In this document: piece by piece, positions 1 through 5,222 of the stretch | Layout of the letters: each line of letters opens with the position of its first letter | How positions within the stretch are numbered: position 1 is the stretch's first letter | Assembly (NCBI GenBank): GCA_032249055.1 | Contig: JAVVGP010000066.1 | Coordinates: forward strand, 1-5,222 | Source of the DNA: SCGC-AAA471-B05 sp032249055 | Lineage (GTDB): Archaea > Thermoproteota > Thermoprotei > Gearchaeales > Gearchaeaceae | Reading direction: 5' to 3' | Length of the DNA stretch: 5,222 nt | Notes under the pieces: generated by a model | Seen by the model: only the letters and a program-made list of their open reading frames with translations | Told to the model about the DNA's origin: nothing | Databases searched by the model: none | Made by a program: the position numbers and the translations under genes

Positions 1-23
1 TTCAGCAAAGTTCAACACATACA

Positions 24-63
24 CATGTTAAATTCAAATTTGGAAACAAATAAATTTAACATG
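24..63. repeat. 11-bp perfect inverted repeat
   Basis: CATGTTAAATT at 24-34 is matched exactly in reverse complement by AATTTAACATG at 53-63, with an 18-nt spacer whose first eight bases (35-42, CAAATTTG) are themselves palindromic. It could be a protein-binding site, a hairpin at the end of an upstream transcript, or a remnant end of a small mobile element. No coding sequence overlaps it, so its role is unknown. In such AT-rich DNA, 11 bp is longer than expected by chance but not conclusive. Confidence 0.5.
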
Positions 64-74
64 AAAATATTACC

Positions 75-109
75 AGTTGATTACCCTTAGTATATTTTTA
101 CAATCAACT
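75..109. repeat. 8-bp inverted repeat
   Basis: AGTTGATT at 75-82 is the exact reverse complement of AATCAACT at 102-109, with a 19-nt spacer. The arm and spacer sizes resemble those of the 24-63 repeat, but the arm sequence differs. Function unknown; chance is possible in AT-rich DNA. Confidence 0.35.
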
Positions 110-166
110 TACAATCGTTTTGAAGCTTTTGATTCCTGAAAAAATTAAACAAGTTTGTGCTTATCA

Positions 167-187
167 ATAATAACTTAATGTTATTAT
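167..187. repeat. 8-bp stem, 5-nt loop inverted repeat
   Basis: ATAATAAC (167-174) and GTTATTAT (180-187) are perfect complements around the loop TTAAT. The TAATAA/TTATTA core recurs in the palindrome at 272-290, so both may be sites for the same DNA-binding protein. That link is inference. Confidence 0.4.
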
Positions 188-207
188 ATGTAACAATTAC
201 TAATTTT

Positions 208-221
208 ATGTTAATTAACAT
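208..221. repeat. 14-bp perfect palindrome
   Basis: ATGTTAATTAACAT reads identically on both strands. It lies between the 167-187 and 272-290 symmetric elements in the non-coding region before the first gene. It may be a dimeric regulator site; AT-only palindromes of this size also arise by chance. Confidence 0.35.
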
Positions 222-271
222 TATCAGTAATTTTCTCTTCGATGCATAGTTGATTTTTAGTAATAATTTAA

Positions 272-290
272 GTAATAAGTCACTTATTAC
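272..290. promoter_or_regulatory. 19-bp palindrome, candidate operator
   Basis: GTAATAAGT-C-ACTTATTAC has perfect 9-bp arms around a single central base. Its centre (281) lies about 22 bp upstream of the TATA-like box at 300-307, separated from it by an A9 tract (291-299). In archaea this position, just upstream of BRE/TATA, is where activators and some repressors bind. A half-site copy, AGTAATAA, sits at 259-266, 12 bp before the matching bases at 271-278. Sequence symmetry and position are seen directly; the operator role is inferred. Confidence 0.5.
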
Positions 291-299
291 AAAAAAAAA

Positions 300-307
300 T
301 ATAAATT
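300..307 (+). promoter_or_regulatory. TATA-like box of the secreted-protein operon
   Basis: TATAAATT lies after an A9 tract that could serve as a purine-rich BRE. Its centre is about 24 bp before the A of the ATG at 327. Archaeal transcription usually starts about 26 bp downstream of the TATA centre, so the transcript would begin at or within a few bases of the start codon and be leaderless. This fits the lack of any Shine-Dalgarno motif and supports the start at 327. Confidence 0.55.
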
Positions 308-326
308 TTTACAAAAATCTTGTTTT

Positions 327-1646
327 ATGAGACCAAAATATAAGGCAATTATTTTAAGTTTTATTTTAATATTCTTAATTTTCTCACCAACTAATCCAGA
401 AACACCAATTTCACCGGTTTTACAAAACCATGATGCTAATTATGAAGAAAATTTGAATGAAAATTTAAATAAGATAATAATAGAGGTTAATGGTTCTCAG
501 CTAACACCTCTCTTAAATGTTTATACAATGATACCTAGATTAGCAGTATATAATGGTTCTCAATGGATCGAATTAAAGCTTGAGCTTGTTCCCTATGAAT
601 TTAGAGAAGAATATGCCTTTGGTGTTGAGAAGCAAATTGTTCCTTCATTTGATACCTTTGTAAGAAACACAACAAAATTTAGATTCTTCTTACCAAATTT
701 TACAACTTATGAAAGTGATGATTGGTGGGATACTGCATTAATACAGAGCCTTAACATGAGGTTTAAGATCGAAATACCTGACTATTCTTTTATAGGATAC
801 TTTTATTTTGCTAACCTAACTTCCCATACTGACTTTTTGAATTCTGAACATAGAATAGCTATACCAGATCCAAGACCTCAAGAACCTTTGCTTGATAAAT
901 ATTATCTAGAGCCACCTTCCCCATTCATTTTGGTTAAAAACTTTAGAATTAACGTAGGTCAAGTAGAGATTAAACCTTTGAAAATAATTCCTAATGGAGG
1001 TGGAGGAGGCCCGCCATTTCCAATACCAGCTTATCCTAATACTAGATATTACTCAGTAGCTTTCTGGAATGAGCCTTTTAAGGTAAATGACAATAAGACT
1101 ACTAATGTTCTAACACCATATAGAACTAAAACTGCCACACTAAGGATTGAAGGAGCAGCTTCAGCTGATACAAACATTAATGCCAGGATTATCATAAGCA
1201 TAAATGGAAAGAAGGCTGTAGATATTTATGCTATAACTAAGAAATTCAACGAATTTCATGATGTATCACAGTACTTCCCTTATAATGAAACTAGTGAAAT
1301 GTTAACACCTTTATCACTAGCCATACCTGAAGGTAATCCAGCTATATCTTGGAAGTTCAATGTAACTGTTTATTTTGGTTATGAAGCTGAATCAGAAAAA
1401 TTCGTTAAAAATGTTACAATAGACTTTTTAAATATTTACACCTTTGTAGATAATTACAGTCCTTGTTTTTACGGTTTGTTACCACCTAACGGTTTGTTTT
1501 TAAAGCTTGCTGAAATAAAACTACCTGATATGATCATTCCTGTTAAAGTGCCTTTCGCTGGTTTAGGCTTCTATTTCAATGTAATTAAGAATCCAAATCC
1601 TCCCCTGATTGTAAAATTGATCCTGAAAAACAAAAAGCATATGTGA
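327..1646 (+). CDS. Secreted sequon-rich protein, N-terminal part of a frameshifted gene
   Basis: Family not recognised. As read, the protein has 439 residues. Residues 1-19 form a signal peptide (basic RPKYK, then a hydrophobic stretch at 8-19) without a lipobox Cys, so the product is exported. The mature part is beta-strand-like and carries ten N-X-S/T sequons (for example NGS at 55 and 76, NTT 114, NFT 124, NLT 163, NKT 256, NET 320, NVT 345 and 362, NYS 376), as expected of a glycosylated archaeal surface protein. A Gly5-Pro hinge at 223-235 separates two probable domains. The frame ends at a TGA (1644-1646) that overlaps the GTG opening the next frame. The last residues (LILKNKKHM) look out of frame, and shifting by -1 near 1611-1637 continues naturally into the next ORF. 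The full product would be about 771 residues. A jelly-roll or carbohydrate-binding fold is possible but unproven. Confidence 0.75.
   Translation: MRPKYKAIILSFILIFLIFSPTNPETPISPVLQNHDANYEENLNENLNKIIIEVNGSQLTPLLNVYTMIPRLAVYNGSQWIELKLELVPYEFREEYAFGVEKQIVPSFDTFVRNTTKFRFFLPNFTTYESDDWWDTALIQSLNMRFKIEIPDYSFIGYFYFANLTSHTDFLNSEHRIAIPDPRPQEPLLDKYYLEPPSPFILVKNFRINVGQVEIKPLKIIPNGGGGGPPFPIPAYPNTRYYSVAFWNEPFKVNDNKTTNVLTPYRTKTATLRIEGAASADTNINARIIISINGKKAVDIYAITKKFNEFHDVSQYFPYNETSEMLTPLSLAIPEGNPAISWKFNVTVYFGYEAESEKFVKNVTIDFLNIYTFVDNYSPCFYGLLPPNGLFLKLAEIKLPDMIIPVKVPFAGLGFYFNVIKNPNPPLIVKLILKNKKHM
1611..1643 (+). other. Probable -1 frameshift site joining two ORFs
   Basis: The downstream frame is open from 1589 and the upstream frame stays open to 1643, so the shift must fall between them. 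Codons GTA AAA TTG at 1611-1619 allow a perfect re-pairing of the Lys codon one base back (AAA to AAA), giving IVKIDPEKQKAYVKIYVNN, which reads smoothly across the join. Two less perfect in-phase heptamers follow: G_AAA_AAC at 1625-1631 and C_AAA_AAG at 1631-1637. No strong stem-loop was seen just downstream. A one-base loss from an A run in the gene or the assembly would look identical. Confidence 0.6.
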
Positions 1647-2641
1647 AAATATACGTGAATAATTATCTACGTTGGTCAGGAGTAGTTAATTCTAGTAGCA
1701 ATAAAGTGTTTATGGATGCTGTGGTTCCAGCATTTTTTGATTATATGACTTCGCTTATGTATAATACAACTGTTAAGGTTTCAATAGAATTAACACTTTT
1801 AACCGATTGGATTTACTTTCCTCCTAATAACAAAGATTGTGCTTATTGGAGAGTAATATTTGGCGCAGCATCTTCATTTAGACCTGAACCTTGGCCTGAT
1901 AATTCTTTAAAGTGGTCAGGACCTTCGCCTTCAGAAAACATGGGAGGTCCTCACTTCATAGGTAAAGGTAGTAGTCTTGATTGGATAAATGAAGGCTATT
2001 TCTTTTCAAGATATAATTTAAAGAATGAACCAATAGCTTTTGTAAGTATATATCCAGTCATATATGGAGAAACAACTCCGCAAATCGCTCCTAATCCTAG
2101 TTTCTACAATAATATTTATATGGTGGCTGTTAATAAATCAGGTTGGTCTAACAGATTTACTTTTGTTGAAATAAATTTTTATGCTGGTACTACTTTCTAT
2201 GGTTATGCGTGTAGCCTATATATTTCACATAATGGTAAAGAATATCCTGAGACTAAAAAAGCACTAGAGACTGCACAAGAGTGGATTGACAGAGGATTTG
2301 AGATAAGCTCTTGGTTCTTCGGAGAGACAAGTGCAATAGTAGCTTACTTCTTAAATGTAATGGTCGATAATTTTATTGAGTTTCTAAAAAGAAATTTGGT
2401 ATACATTGTTACGATTGATTGCCGCAATGATGGGGCAACGGTAACGGTTAACCCGGGACTAATAACAACGAAACCAACTGTGTTTAGGGCAGAGTTGTAT
2501 TATTATAGTTTTTATCGACCACCTGCTGGCCATTATGATGGTAATGTTTATGTAAGATACGTTATAATACATAACGATAATTACTATGCAGGTATCATTG
2601 ATAGTGGTTTAGCCTACTCTGAGATAGATTATAATACATGA
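1643..2641 (+). CDS. C-terminal part of the secreted protein (after -1 frameshift)
   Basis: Family not recognised. From the GTG at 1643 it reads 332 residues, but sensible coding extends upstream in frame (IDPEKQKAY from 1616), so that GTG is probably not a true start. Alone, the product would lack a signal peptide, yet it has extracellular traits: sequons NSS (16), NTT (41) and NKS (164), three Cys (66, 190, 260; with C380 of the upstream part, four in all) and many aromatic residues. This argues that it is exported as the second half of the upstream protein. Residues 1-195 look beta-rich, 203-250 form probable helices (ETKKALETAQEWIDRGF onward), and 252-332 return to strands. There is no C-terminal membrane anchor, so the protein is either released or held by partners. 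The alternative is a separate gene translationally coupled through the ATGTGA overlap. Confidence 0.7.
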   Translation: MKIYVNNYLRWSGVVNSSSNKVFMDAVVPAFFDYMTSLMYNTTVKVSIELTLLTDWIYFPPNNKDCAYWRVIFGAASSFRPEPWPDNSLKWSGPSPSENMGGPHFIGKGSSLDWINEGYFFSRYNLKNEPIAFVSIYPVIYGETTPQIAPNPSFYNNIYMVAVNKSGWSNRFTFVEINFYAGTTFYGYACSLYISHNGKEYPETKKALETAQEWIDRGFEISSWFFGETSAIVAYFLNVMVDNFIEFLKRNLVYIVTIDCRNDGATVTVNPGLITTKPTVFRAELYYYSFYRPPAGHYDGNVYVRYVIIHNDNYYAGIIDSGLAYSEIDYNT

Positions 2642-3485
2642 GAAATTTTTTTTAATAATAAAACAAGGATTAAGACTATATTGTAGAAATAAATTTTTTA
2701 TTTTACTTTTTATTTTACTAGCTCTTCTTTACATTATAACTAAAGCTACGATTGAATATTCCTTTTTATATGATAAAGCTAAAATTTGGAGCTCTCAAGA
2801 ACCTATGATCTCAGGAATTCTTTTAGAACAATTTTATTCATGGTTTGCAATTTCGATATCTACCCAATTTATTCTAAATGCTATTAAGTTTTTACTGGAA
2901 TCAATAATCGTAGCATACCTTTTGATTAAATTTGCTGGAAAGAAAGATGTAAGAAAATTTAAATTAATCTTGAACATATTTGCAATATTCCTCATTTTCA
3001 GAGTACTGCTATATATAATCATGCCTGCTGGTCTATACATCTTGGCTTTAAATTCATTTATGCAAACCGTTGATATCTCAATTGCATTGTCTTTCTCGAT
3101 ATTTCTACTTATTTACTCTTTTGTTTACCCGATCTATTTAATACCTATAATGTACTATTCCCAAATTAAAGCATTAGATGAACCTAGGTTATTATCTAAT
3201 TTGAAAAGAAGCTTTAGATTTTCTTTAACTAGAAAATTCTTACTCTTTATATTTTTAAATATAATTTATGTAATAGTATTCATAAGGTTGCCAATAGTAC
3301 CTTTAAGTATCTTTCTCAGAAATGATTACTTGATATTGCCTCCTGAAGGGTTCTATAAAGGGATGATCGCATTAGCTACACCCTTAACTCCATATTCGAT
3401 CGTAGCGATGCTATATGCAAGTATATGGCAACCCTTGATTTATGCTTTATTTATTGTAGCAGAAAAAGGCGGTATGGAAGATTAA
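2638..3485 (+). CDS. Six-helix membrane protein; true start masked by a frameshift
   Basis: Family not recognised. The frame ending at 3485 has no ATG, GTG or TTG before 2805, yet upstream codons back to 2652 encode a convincing membrane-protein start. The ATG at 2638 overlaps the previous stop (ATGA) and reads M-R-N-F-F, then TAA; a -1 slip in the T8 run gives MRNFFLIIKQGLRLY and continues in frame. The restored protein has about 282 residues with probable helices near 20-36, 70-96, 105-135, 145-173, 198-224 and 240-276, and an outside loop of about 30 residues after the first. The basic stretch before helix five (LLSNLKRSFRFSLTRKF) resembles the amphipathic segments of DUF975/GPDPase-membrane-type six-helix proteins, a topological likeness only. 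Starting at 2805 would drop the first helix. The stop/start overlap implies co-translation with the secreted protein, so they may act together at the membrane. Confidence 0.7.
2646..2653 (+). other. T8 run: in-phase U_UUU_UUU slippery site
   Basis: Reading from the ATG at 2638, codons 4 and 5 are TTT TTT preceded by T, a perfect X_XXY_YYZ heptamer (2646-2652), followed directly by TAA (2653-2655). A -1 slip avoids the stop and enters the long membrane-protein frame at TTA (2652). Polymerase slippage on T8, or a true T9 mis-assembled as T8, would have the same effect. As a run of more than five T it could also act as an archaeal terminator between the two genes. Confidence 0.6.
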
Positions 3486-3525
3486 GTTATTCTATTCTAG
3501 TAAAAGCAGACTAAAATTCTATAAG

Positions 3526-3537
3526 TTTTATATTTTT
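3526..3537 (+). terminator. T-rich tract, possible operon terminator
   Basis: Two T runs (T4 at 3526-3529, T5 at 3533-3537) lie about 40 bp after the membrane-protein stop codon. Archaeal intrinsic termination relies mainly on T tracts, so this is the best candidate for ending the operon before the next gene. No strong hairpin precedes it. Confidence 0.35.
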
Positions 3538-3560
3538 ATGATTTAATGCTAAGTTCATCA

Positions 3561-3615
3561 TCATTACATAATGAAGAAATAAATGGTATGAACCTATAAA
3601 GAAATATTGTAATGA
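3561..3615. repeat. 8-bp inverted repeat upstream of the transporter gene
   Basis: TCATTACA at 3561-3568 is the exact reverse complement of TGTAATGA at 3608-3615, and the first arm also takes part in a tighter symmetry (TCATTA-CA-TAATGA, 3561-3574). The pair brackets the likely TATA box at 3595-3601, so it may be a regulator site. Chance is quite possible at this base composition. Confidence 0.3.
3595..3601 (+). promoter_or_regulatory. TATA-like box for the EamA transporter
   Basis: TATAAAG is centred near 3598, so a start about 26 bp downstream would fall near 3624 and leave a leader of about 16 nt. A second AT-rich candidate, AATATATTT at 3615-3623, lies about 20 bp before the ATG, rather short for a leaderless start. 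Which one is used cannot be told from sequence. Confidence 0.35.
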
Positions 3616-3639
3616 ATATATTTGATTAATTAAAGAAGT

Positions 3640-4473
3640 ATGCAAATAAACGTTGTAATAAAGAAGCATATTTTTATTTTTCTTGCCATCATATTTTGGG
3701 GGCTTTCTTATCCTGTTTCTAAGATAACTTTAGAGTATATGTCGCCAACTGTACTAACTTTTATAAGATTTTTTATTGGTGGCTCCATAATATTTTTAAT
3801 TTCAAGGAAAATAATCTACGGAAAAAAGGAACTCATAAACTCTTTGTTAAATGTTGCCCTTGTTATTTTGCTTCTAAATATAGGAATAGCGTTGACTTTG
3901 AATCCTGCGTTTGCTTCAGTTATGATATACACACAGCCTGTATTTGTAGTTTTAATAGAGATCATTTATTACAAAAGAAAGGTTAGTTTAAATGAAATTT
4001 TTGGCATGATAACAGCTTTCATAGGCGTATTAATAGTAGTAGGAAGCATAAGCTTCGATTTAGGTTCTTTAATTGCCTTATTAGCAGGTTTCATTTGGGC
4101 TATTGGAACAATATATCATAATACAAACTTCAAAAATGCTGATTTGATTGCACTTCATAGTTTTATGTCTTTAATTTCCGCATTGATTGTTTCTTTATTT
4201 ATTCCATTTGATTATTATTTCGCTGAAAAATATGAAGGCATTGCATATGCTATTTTGTTGACTTTAATAGCCCAAGTTTTTGGATATCTATCTTGGTTTT
4301 ATTCTATTAAAGAAATAGGACCTATCAGATCTGGAATATTTTCTCTTTTAGTTCCTGTTGCAGCTTATTTATTTTCTTATTTAATTCTTGGGCTGCACGC
4401 TTCCTTTTTTACGATTCTTGGCTCAAGTATGGTTTTGATCGGCATTTTTTTACTTTTTATAAAGCGAAAATAA
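3640..4473 (+). CDS. EamA/DMT-superfamily transporter
   Basis: A membrane permease of the drug/metabolite transporter superfamily (EamA domain), a group that exports amino acids, metabolites or drugs. At 277 residues it has the usual length, with about ten predicted helices (roughly 11-29, 36-55, 68-86, 90-111, 118-135, 142-158, 168-188, 200-219, 232-251, 256-274) in two EamA repeats. Repeat one begins with the hallmark FWGLSYPVSK (19-28) and RFFIGG (43-48); repeat two begins at AGFIWAIGT (149-157) and ends with SLLVPVAAYLFSYLILG (235-251). The Glu that commonly follows LILG is Leu-His here (252-253). The C-terminus is basic (KRK), as usual for the cytoplasmic end. It has its own promoter region and converges on the HEPN/MNT pair, so it is probably monocistronic. 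The substrate cannot be inferred. The ATG at 3640 is the natural start, a few residues before the first helix. Confidence 0.88.
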   Translation: MQINVVIKKHIFIFLAIIFWGLSYPVSKITLEYMSPTVLTFIRFFIGGSIIFLISRKIIYGKKELINSLLNVALVILLLNIGIALTLNPAFASVMIYTQPVFVVLIEIIYYKRKVSLNEIFGMITAFIGVLIVVGSISFDLGSLIALLAGFIWAIGTIYHNTNFKNADLIALHSFMSLISALIVSLFIPFDYYFAEKYEGIAYAILLTLIAQVFGYLSWFYSIKEIGPIRSGIFSLLVPVAAYLFSYLILGLHASFFTILGSSMVLIGIFLLFIKRK

Positions 4474-4533
4474 TTCATTAATTAGTAAAACATTATTTTG
4501 ATGTTTAAAAATAGTTAATAAATCAAAATTTGG

Positions 4534-4550
4534 AAGCTTAAAAAAAGCTT
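4534..4550 (-). terminator. Hairpin with T7 tract, terminator of the HEPN/MNT operon
   Basis: AAGCTT (4534-4539) and AAGCTT (4545-4550) form a 6-bp stem around an A5 loop. On the minus strand this reads AAGC, then T7 (complement of 4540-4546), about 20 nt after the nucleotidyltransferase stop codon at 4569. A T tract of this length is a plausible archaeal terminator for the minus-strand transcript. Confidence 0.5.
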
Positions 4551-4568
4551 AATTAAGAAGAAGTTAAA

Positions 4569-4919
4569 TTAAATCTCAATGAATTCATTCTTAACAAAAT
4601 TCTTGTACCAGCTTTCCCATAAATCATTTGAAATGATATGAATTTCGAAGGAATTCAATTTAAACTTCTTGTTTACAATGGAAATAAATTTTGCTCTTTG
4701 GAATTCGTCAACATTTTTCATTAAAATTATAGCTATATCAATATCGCTATCCGCTCTATAATTGCCTCTTATCATGCTTCCAAATACGAGTATCTTCAAA
4801 AAATTATCTCCAAAGTATTCTAAAGCCATTTTCTTTATTTCGTAAGCATATTTTCTAAAGTTTTGTCTATATTCAGCAAAACTAGCAGCAATATCCCTTT
4901 GAAGATCAATAAATTTCAT
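4569..4919 (-). CDS. MNT-family minimal nucleotidyltransferase (antitoxin of a HEPN/MNT pair)
   Basis: A 116-residue protein of the minimal nucleotidyltransferase (MNT, MntA-like) family in the DNA polymerase beta superfamily. The core motif is GS at 47-48, ten residues, then D59-I-D61, the GSX10DXD signature that binds Mg-NTP. It is preceded by a hydrophobic strand (LKILVF, 41-46) and followed by another (IAII). E92 in FEIHII may supply the third acidic residue. A charged helix occupies residues 1-36, longer than in the smallest family members. In characterised MntA/HepT systems the MNT protein neutralises the HEPN RNase by adding AMP to it; here that is inferred from family and neighbourhood. 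The ATG lies 14 nt inside the end of the HEPN gene, so translation is coupled. The catalytic residues look intact. Confidence 0.88.
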   Translation of the reverse strand: MKFIDLQRDIAASFAEYRQNFRKYAYEIKKMALEYFGDNFLKILVFGSMIRGNYRADSDIDIAIILMKNVDEFQRAKFISIVNKKFKLNSFEIHIISNDLWESWYKNFVKNEFIEI

Positions 4920-5222
4920 TCTTAAATTTATCTAAAAATTTAAGTGATATTTCTGCACTCTTTTTGCTATATTCCATCATAGTATATCTAGCCTCTATAT
5001 ATGAAGTGGTTAATAAATCTATTATTTCTTCATTTTCTGAAACAAATTCAGAGATATCAACCAATTTATTTAAATTCTCAAATAGTACTCTTAAGTTATG
5101 TATTTTTGGATAATCACCTATTCTCTTATATATTAAGTATTTTAAATAAAGCTGAATAGCTTGTTCAACAAAGAATAGCACCATGGTATATCTGCTTTTT
5201 TCATAAGCTTCCCTTGCTTCTT
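4906..5222 (-). CDS. HEPN-domain protein (toxin-like partner), 5' end outside window
   Basis: A HEPN-domain protein, the usual partner of an MNT nucleotidyltransferase. The frame has an ATG at 5184 but stays open to the window edge, adding EAREAYEKSRYT, which matches the first HEPN helix; 5184 is therefore probably internal and the true start lies beyond 5222. Numbering from that Met: FVEQAIQLYLKYL (5-17) is the helix usually written QAxExxLKA, KIHNLRVLFENL (28-39) the conserved 'tHdl..Ll' segment, and YIEARY (62-67) the late helix. The all-alpha fold is dimeric; members with an Rx4-6H motif are RNases that cut tRNA or mRNA. The only R...H pair seen is R21 to H29 with seven residues between, so nuclease activity is uncertain. 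The 3' end overlaps the MNT gene by 14 nt, giving the common toxin-first order. Confidence 0.82.
   Translation of the reverse strand, partial: EAREAYEKSRYTMVLFFVEQAIQLYLKYLIYKRIGDYPKIHNLRVLFENLNKLVDISEFVSENEEIIDLLTTSYIEARYTMMEYSKKSAEISLKFLDKFKNEIY

Noticed and set aside
24..63. Complete insertion sequence or MITE
   Set aside because: The arms are only 40 bp end to end, with no clear target-site duplication and no transposase in the window.
1..326. CRISPR array or small RNA gene in the leader region
   Set aside because: The repeats are single symmetric pairs of differing sequence and do not recur at regular spacing; no tRNA or C/D-box RNA pattern was recognised.
488..562. 12-nt direct repeat TAATGGTTCTCA encoding NGSQ twice
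   Set aside because: A single short repeat centred on a common sequon; no wider duplication of the flanking residues.
1643..1645. GTG as an independent start of a second gene, coupled through ATGTGA
   Set aside because: Sensible coding continues upstream of it in frame, and the product would be an extracellular-type protein without a signal peptide. A frameshifted single gene fits better, though independent initiation is not excluded.
1652..1673. Stem-loop after the first frameshift site (ACGT arms around ATAATTAT)
   Set aside because: Only four base pairs with a 12-nt loop, too weak to count as a frameshift-stimulating structure.
327..2641. Assignment of the secreted protein to thermopsin or PNGase A
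   Set aside because: Both were considered because they are secreted and beta-rich in acidophilic archaea or plants, but no characteristic motif could be matched by eye.
2834..3040. 68-codon open frame on the minus strand
   Set aside because: It lies wholly antisense within the membrane-protein gene, has no promoter or recognisable domain, and its hydrophobicity only mirrors the opposite strand.

Overview
This 5.2 kb window is very AT-rich, with Arg codons mostly AGA/AGG, A/T-rich TATA-like promoters right at start codons (leaderless style), almost no Shine-Dalgarno motifs, a secreted protein dense in N-glycosylation sequons and a HEPN/MNT pair. Together these suggest a thermoacidophilic crenarchaeon of the Sulfolobales type. 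That assignment is inference from composition and gene style; there is no rRNA or other marker gene.

Layout. (1) 1-326 is non-coding and rich in inverted repeats. It ends in a perfect 19-bp palindrome, an A9 tract and a TATA-like box directly before the first gene. (2) 327-3485 (+) is a compact operon of two genes, both apparently split by a -1 frameshift. A secreted, glycosylated protein of unknown family reads as two overlapping ORFs (327-1646 and 1643-2641), which most likely form one gene of about 771 codons. A six-helix membrane protein follows; its true start is probably the ATG at 2638, overlapping the previous stop, with a T8 run at codons 3-5 throwing the reading frame. Annotated naively it would start at 2805 and lose its first transmembrane helix. 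(3) 3486-3639 is a spacer with a possible terminator and the promoter of the next gene. (4) 3640-4473 (+) is an EamA/DMT-type ten-helix transporter. (5) 4474-4568 is a convergent spacer with a hairpin and T7 terminator for the minus strand. (6) 4569-5222 (-) is a HEPN/MNT pair, HEPN first and cut by the window edge, overlapping the nucleotidyltransferase by 14 nt.

How the genes work together. The secreted protein and the membrane protein are probably co-expressed and may form a cell-surface module of unknown function. The HEPN/MNT pair is a typical toxin-antitoxin-like module. The transporter stands alone. The most notable feature is the pair of consecutive -1 frame breaks at homopolymers, one of them a perfect in-phase U_UUU_UUU slippery heptamer. 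They are either recoding sites or two one-base homopolymer undercalls in the assembly, and the sequence alone cannot decide which.
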